This document shows, in pieces, positions 59,336 through 64,000 of a DNA stretch of 64,000 nt. This stretch comes from Heterodera schachtii (lineage: Eukaryota > Nematoda > Chromadorea > Rhabditida > Heteroderidae). Within the stretch, counting starts at the first letter, position 1; every line of letters begins with the position of its first letter. The DNA is taken from contig SIJG01000002.1 in the NCBI GenBank assembly GCA_023374025.1, forward strand, positions 1,399,790 to 1,463,789, in the 5' to 3' direction. The notes beneath the pieces were generated by a model. The model was given only the letters and a program-made list of their open reading frames with translations. It searched no databases and had not been told where the DNA came from. The position numbers and the translations under genes are program-made.

Positions 59336-62300
59336 TTTGAGAAGAGAGCAAAAGCAACAAGCAATTAGTCGTAATAATTGGGCTGGCTAATGGGTTGAAT
59401 AATTAATTAATTTAAATGCCAAAAGGTAAGTGTAAAATTGTAAAATTGTGCCAATGAATGCTAAGAATGGCTAATGAATGACTTTTTCTCGGTCATTTGC
59501 CCACTTTTATAGAAACTTTTAAAGCGTAATTTGGCTGCATGACCAAATGCTTCAGTTCCCTTCCGCTTATACTGATTTTCACATGATATTTAGAAATATG
59601 AACGAAAATCTGGCCAAATGCGCAATATTTGTGCCGAAACAAAAAAAAAAGATAAATTAATTCCCACGGCGCCGGCGTCGTTTAAATTGCCAATTGACGG
59701 CACAAAGCCAAAAATGGAGGGGGCGGAGAAGGGAAAGGGGACAAAACTCTGAACAACAAACACATGACGAGCATACATTCATATTAGGGTAGTTTGGAAT
59801 CGAAAATAAAATGGGAAATACGAAAAAAAGACGAAACTAAAATAAAAATACGAAATACGAAACACGAAACGATTAACATCCCCCTGCTGGATACATATGA
59901 TGTTAAGCACTGCTCCCAAAATAGGGTTTAAAGCACGAAAAATGCAAAAAAAAAAAAAAGGCCAATTATAAAAAAAAACAACCAAAGTTAAGTTAGCCAA
60001 ACGGCCTATTAAAGCAAATGGAAATTTTTAAATTTTATCAATTAGCAAAAATAAAAAATAAAACTTTGCGGATTGTAATGGTAATTTAAAATTTATTATT
60101 TTTTTTTTAATTTTTAAATCCATTCAAATTCTGTCTCCTTAAATTCTGAATTGAGCCATAAAGCCTAATTACGGTAATTAATCGTTAACTAGATTCAATT
60201 TGTTAATGTTTTTTCTCAACACTTTCTTCCGCTTAAGCTGAGTCAAAAGTTTCTTTTTTTTCTTGAAATTTCAGTCCATGGGAATATTTTCAGTTTACTT
60301 TGGTTTTGGCCTTTGCCCTCAAATTTTATGACCTTTTAAACCCTATTCATTTCATACTATAATTACCTAATTAAGATGTGAATTAATTCGAGTGAAAAAG
60401 GCATTTTTGGATAAAATAATTAAAATTAATAAAATTTATTTTAAAATAAATTTTAAATTGAATTCGGTTGAACATTGACTTCTTCGAAGATGTTTAAATA
60501 TTTTATAATATGTACATAGACGGACATTAATGCTCTAATGTGCTGAGAAGTGAAATGTGGCGAAAAGGTTACGAAAAATGCATTAAATCCCGTCAAAAAT
60601 GGGGATTAAAATCCCTGAAATGGCGAATTTTGACGTAACTTATTAGAAAATAAAATTGACGCAAAATGTAGTTAATTTTAGAACACTTAAATTATTTAGT
60701 TTCCTATTTAAATTAAAATGAAATTTTATTTTGATTTTTCTAAAAACGCATTAATAGAAAACTATTTGATATCACATCTATTTATTGATATTTAAATAAT
60801 AATTTATAGCTTCTTTTTTAAATATTTTTTTGGGAACAATATGATTTTTATTCATTTTAAAAAAAAAGATTTATTCTAAGGTTTTTAAATGCAAAATTTT
60901 ATAAAATTTATGCCATTTTTGTAATTTTTGTCCATATAAATCCAAGCTCTAATTATAATTTTCACATTTATATTTTTGTTTTCAATTTAAATCACCAAAT
61001 TTTAACATGAAAACAATTTGTGTCCTCTTTTGATGGTATAAATTTACCGGAAATATTTAATTTTTTTAATTATTTAAAAATCTTTCGACTGTCCCTGGCA
61101 TTTCGAAGTTTCCGACATTTTTTCCACTGCCAAAGTGCCGACGCCAATCGGCCAATAATATTTTCTTTTTTTTTGTGTTCGCCGCCACAGACACAGACTT
61201 TTTATGATGTATAATTAATCCAAATATACATATAATAATAATAACTATTTTTGGAACCGATCACATCATTCATCTTTCTTTCTTATTCATTTGTCCATTG
61301 TTTGGTCAAATGACATCATTTTGCCGTTTTGCCGTTGCCATTTCGGCATTTTTGGCCCAAAATGCCATTCTCTCCGTTCCGTTCTTCCACCTGCTGCTGC
61401 TGTCACTGCTGATTTGTTTTGTATTTTTTTTCCTTTAGGTCTATTTTCTGGGCAATTAATGACGTCGACCCGAAGAAGGAGGAGAAGGCATTGAAAATTC
61501 GAGCTGTTCTCCGCAAAAAGTCGAGCAGTTTGCGCATGTGCAGCAGCATTGCCGCTTCGTTGGGCCCGAAAACCCTAAAATGCCGTGGCCAATTGAAACA
61601 GTACGACGACGACGACGACGACGGCACAGGTGCAACGCCAATGTGTGCAGTTTGACATTGACATTGGGCTAGGGGCCATGTCATCTAGCAGGCAATTAAG
61701 CGGCGGGGGGGGGGGGGAGGTCAGTTTTCTTTCCCTTGCATTTGTGCCAATGGCCTCGCCCCCCTGGCCAATGAGTTCCTCGAAAATCACCTGCTGTCGG
61801 CTCCTTAAAACAGAGATTGTTGGCATTGCCAATTCAAAATGACTTCTCCGATGCGGGACTGTGGCCGCCTCGGAGGGCACGGAGAAAAATGGGCACGTAA
61901 ATTAATTCATTGTCATTCATTTGGCCAATTCCGTGCCATGGCCATTTATCAGCAGGTGCCCTCCTCTGCCATCGACTACTTTATTATAATTGTGCCATTT
62001 TATTTCCCAATTGGACGGGGAAGGAGAAATAATATCGTAAAAATTCACATGAAATTGAGCGGAAGAACCCACCACCGACTCAAAAGCCACCCCAACGATT
62101 TCGAGGGTTAAATTTTAGGCTTTTAAATTTGAAATATTTAAAATTGGGGCTGGGGAGGGATTCGGCACTCTTTTGAATCAATTTGATTCCATGAAAACAA
62201 AAAACATTCGTTTTTCCTTTCCATTTTATCGTCCGTTTTGTGCTAATTATGTCTCTAATTGTGCTGCCAATGCTTCCAGGAAAATCAGCTAAAAAAAGGG

Positions 62301-63141
62301 AGAGCATTCATTTGTTAATACAATGAATGGTTAAATAAACAAAATAAGAACATGAAAATAATCAGTCGGTGTGGCAATTCCGAGAAGGAAGAAATGCCAA
62401 TTTTATTTTCCCTTTTTGTTTGGCCATAATTCCAATTTTTCAATTCAAAAATCGGTGAAGCCGATTTTCAATTTCAATTTACCTGTGCCGGTTTCGCGTG
62501 CGGATTCTCGGCACAATACCGATGAAAAGGGACAGCGATTAATTGAAAATTAATCGGGAAAAATGGAAGATAAATTATCAGTTCAAAGCCGGCCCACCAC
62601 CAAGTTTTGTCCACATGAAGAAGTTTTCCCATTGGCGGCCGCAAATGCTTCAGAAATACAGTATTTCTAAAATAAAGTACTGTAGCATTGACTATTGTAT
62701 TAACGAAAGGTCAAAATTGTATAAAAATTTCTACTGAATTTTTTCAATTGTTTTTTAAAGGTTCAAAAAGTTTTGAAATTTACCCAAATCCCTAAAAATA
62801 AGTGTCTGTACATAAATGGTTAGTTGTAAGCTTGGTTACATACCAATCCACGCTTATGATCTCAAATCTAATAATACTACCGTATCTGTTTTTTTCAAGA
62901 AATTTGATTCATTAACGCTTTACTGACGCATTTGCCACTGACTCATTTGCCGGTCCGTTCCCGTCTCGTCATTAATTACCTTGGGCACTAAATCCCATCC
63001 CCCCCCCCCCCGCCTCCTTCGCTCACTTCTCAGCATCACACTTAATCCGTGTCTCCGTTTCAGGTCAAAAAGTGATATTGATTTGTTTGACGTTCGTCCC
63101 ATTTGCCGTGCCATTTGTTTTGTCCATCGCTTTTTCGCGCA
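59336..63141. other. Intergenic region
   Basis: Mostly AT-rich. A GC-rich island at 61400-61960 has open frames on both strands (poly-Asp on plus; a helical chain AAMLLHMRKLLDFLRRTARI on minus) with a GAC-repeat and a poly-G run. I could not decide whether either is coding. Confidence 0.4.

Positions 63142-64000
<859 letters not shown>

Noticed and set aside
61403..61684. Minus-strand 93-codon frame with helix AAMLLHMRKLLDFLRRTARI
   Set aside because: It is ATG-initiated and has a good codon pattern, but the plus strand is equally open and a GAC repeat runs through it; I could not link it to other exons or a family.
62080..62307. Minus-strand frame with GSIGSTIRDIISTKRTIKWK
   Set aside because: It has an acceptor-like start but no partner exon and no recognisable family.

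Overview
The window looks like nuclear DNA of a plant-parasitic nematode, most probably a cyst nematode (Heteroderidae). Reasons: short AT-rich introns interrupting higher-GC exons, nematode-like conserved genes, and at least two members of a divergent F-box-like family whose motifs (for example SKWLHTARSDGQPK) I know from Globodera and Heterodera proteomes. The species call is inference. All exon models were assembled by hand from splice sites, reading phase and protein similarity; no transcript evidence was available.

Layout. 1-516 (+): 3' end of a coiled-coil gene. 2525-3713 (+): single C2H2 zinc-finger protein with an eh1-like motif. 3900-5174 (-): MIC26/27 (moma-1-like) MICOS subunit. 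5422-7949 (-): RAD9 checkpoint clamp subunit, immediately upstream of moma-1 and possibly in an operon with it. 8263-8593: fold-back repeat. 9250-19819 (+): a very large unrecognised gene of at least 20 phase-compatible exons, encoding a signal peptide and repeated helical modules, possibly continuing to 22847. 23738-29385 (-): two F-box-like family genes, with a related pseudogene fragment at 31809-31959 (+). 29842-31163: a 1.3-kb nested inverted repeat with essentially identical arms.

36365-40863 (+): voltage-gated calcium channel beta subunit (ccb-1-like), 12 exons. 42205-47038 (-): Regnase-1/REGE-1-type endoribonuclease, 10 exons. 51782-53405 (+): PEBP. 53782-55467 (+): YccV/HspQ-domain protein with a hydrophobic N-terminus. 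56678-57071 (-): small coiled-coil protein. 58809-59335 (-): probable allatostatin-C/somatostatin-like neuropeptide precursor. 63142-64000 (+): 5' end of a putative secreted protein whose first intron carries a long CT microsatellite.

The genes do not form one pathway; this is ordinary mixed nematode gene space. The most interesting items are the giant secreted modular gene, the neuropeptide precursor, the nested palindrome, two hAT-like miniature elements, repeats in the RAD9 tail, and frequent AAG 3' splice sites.
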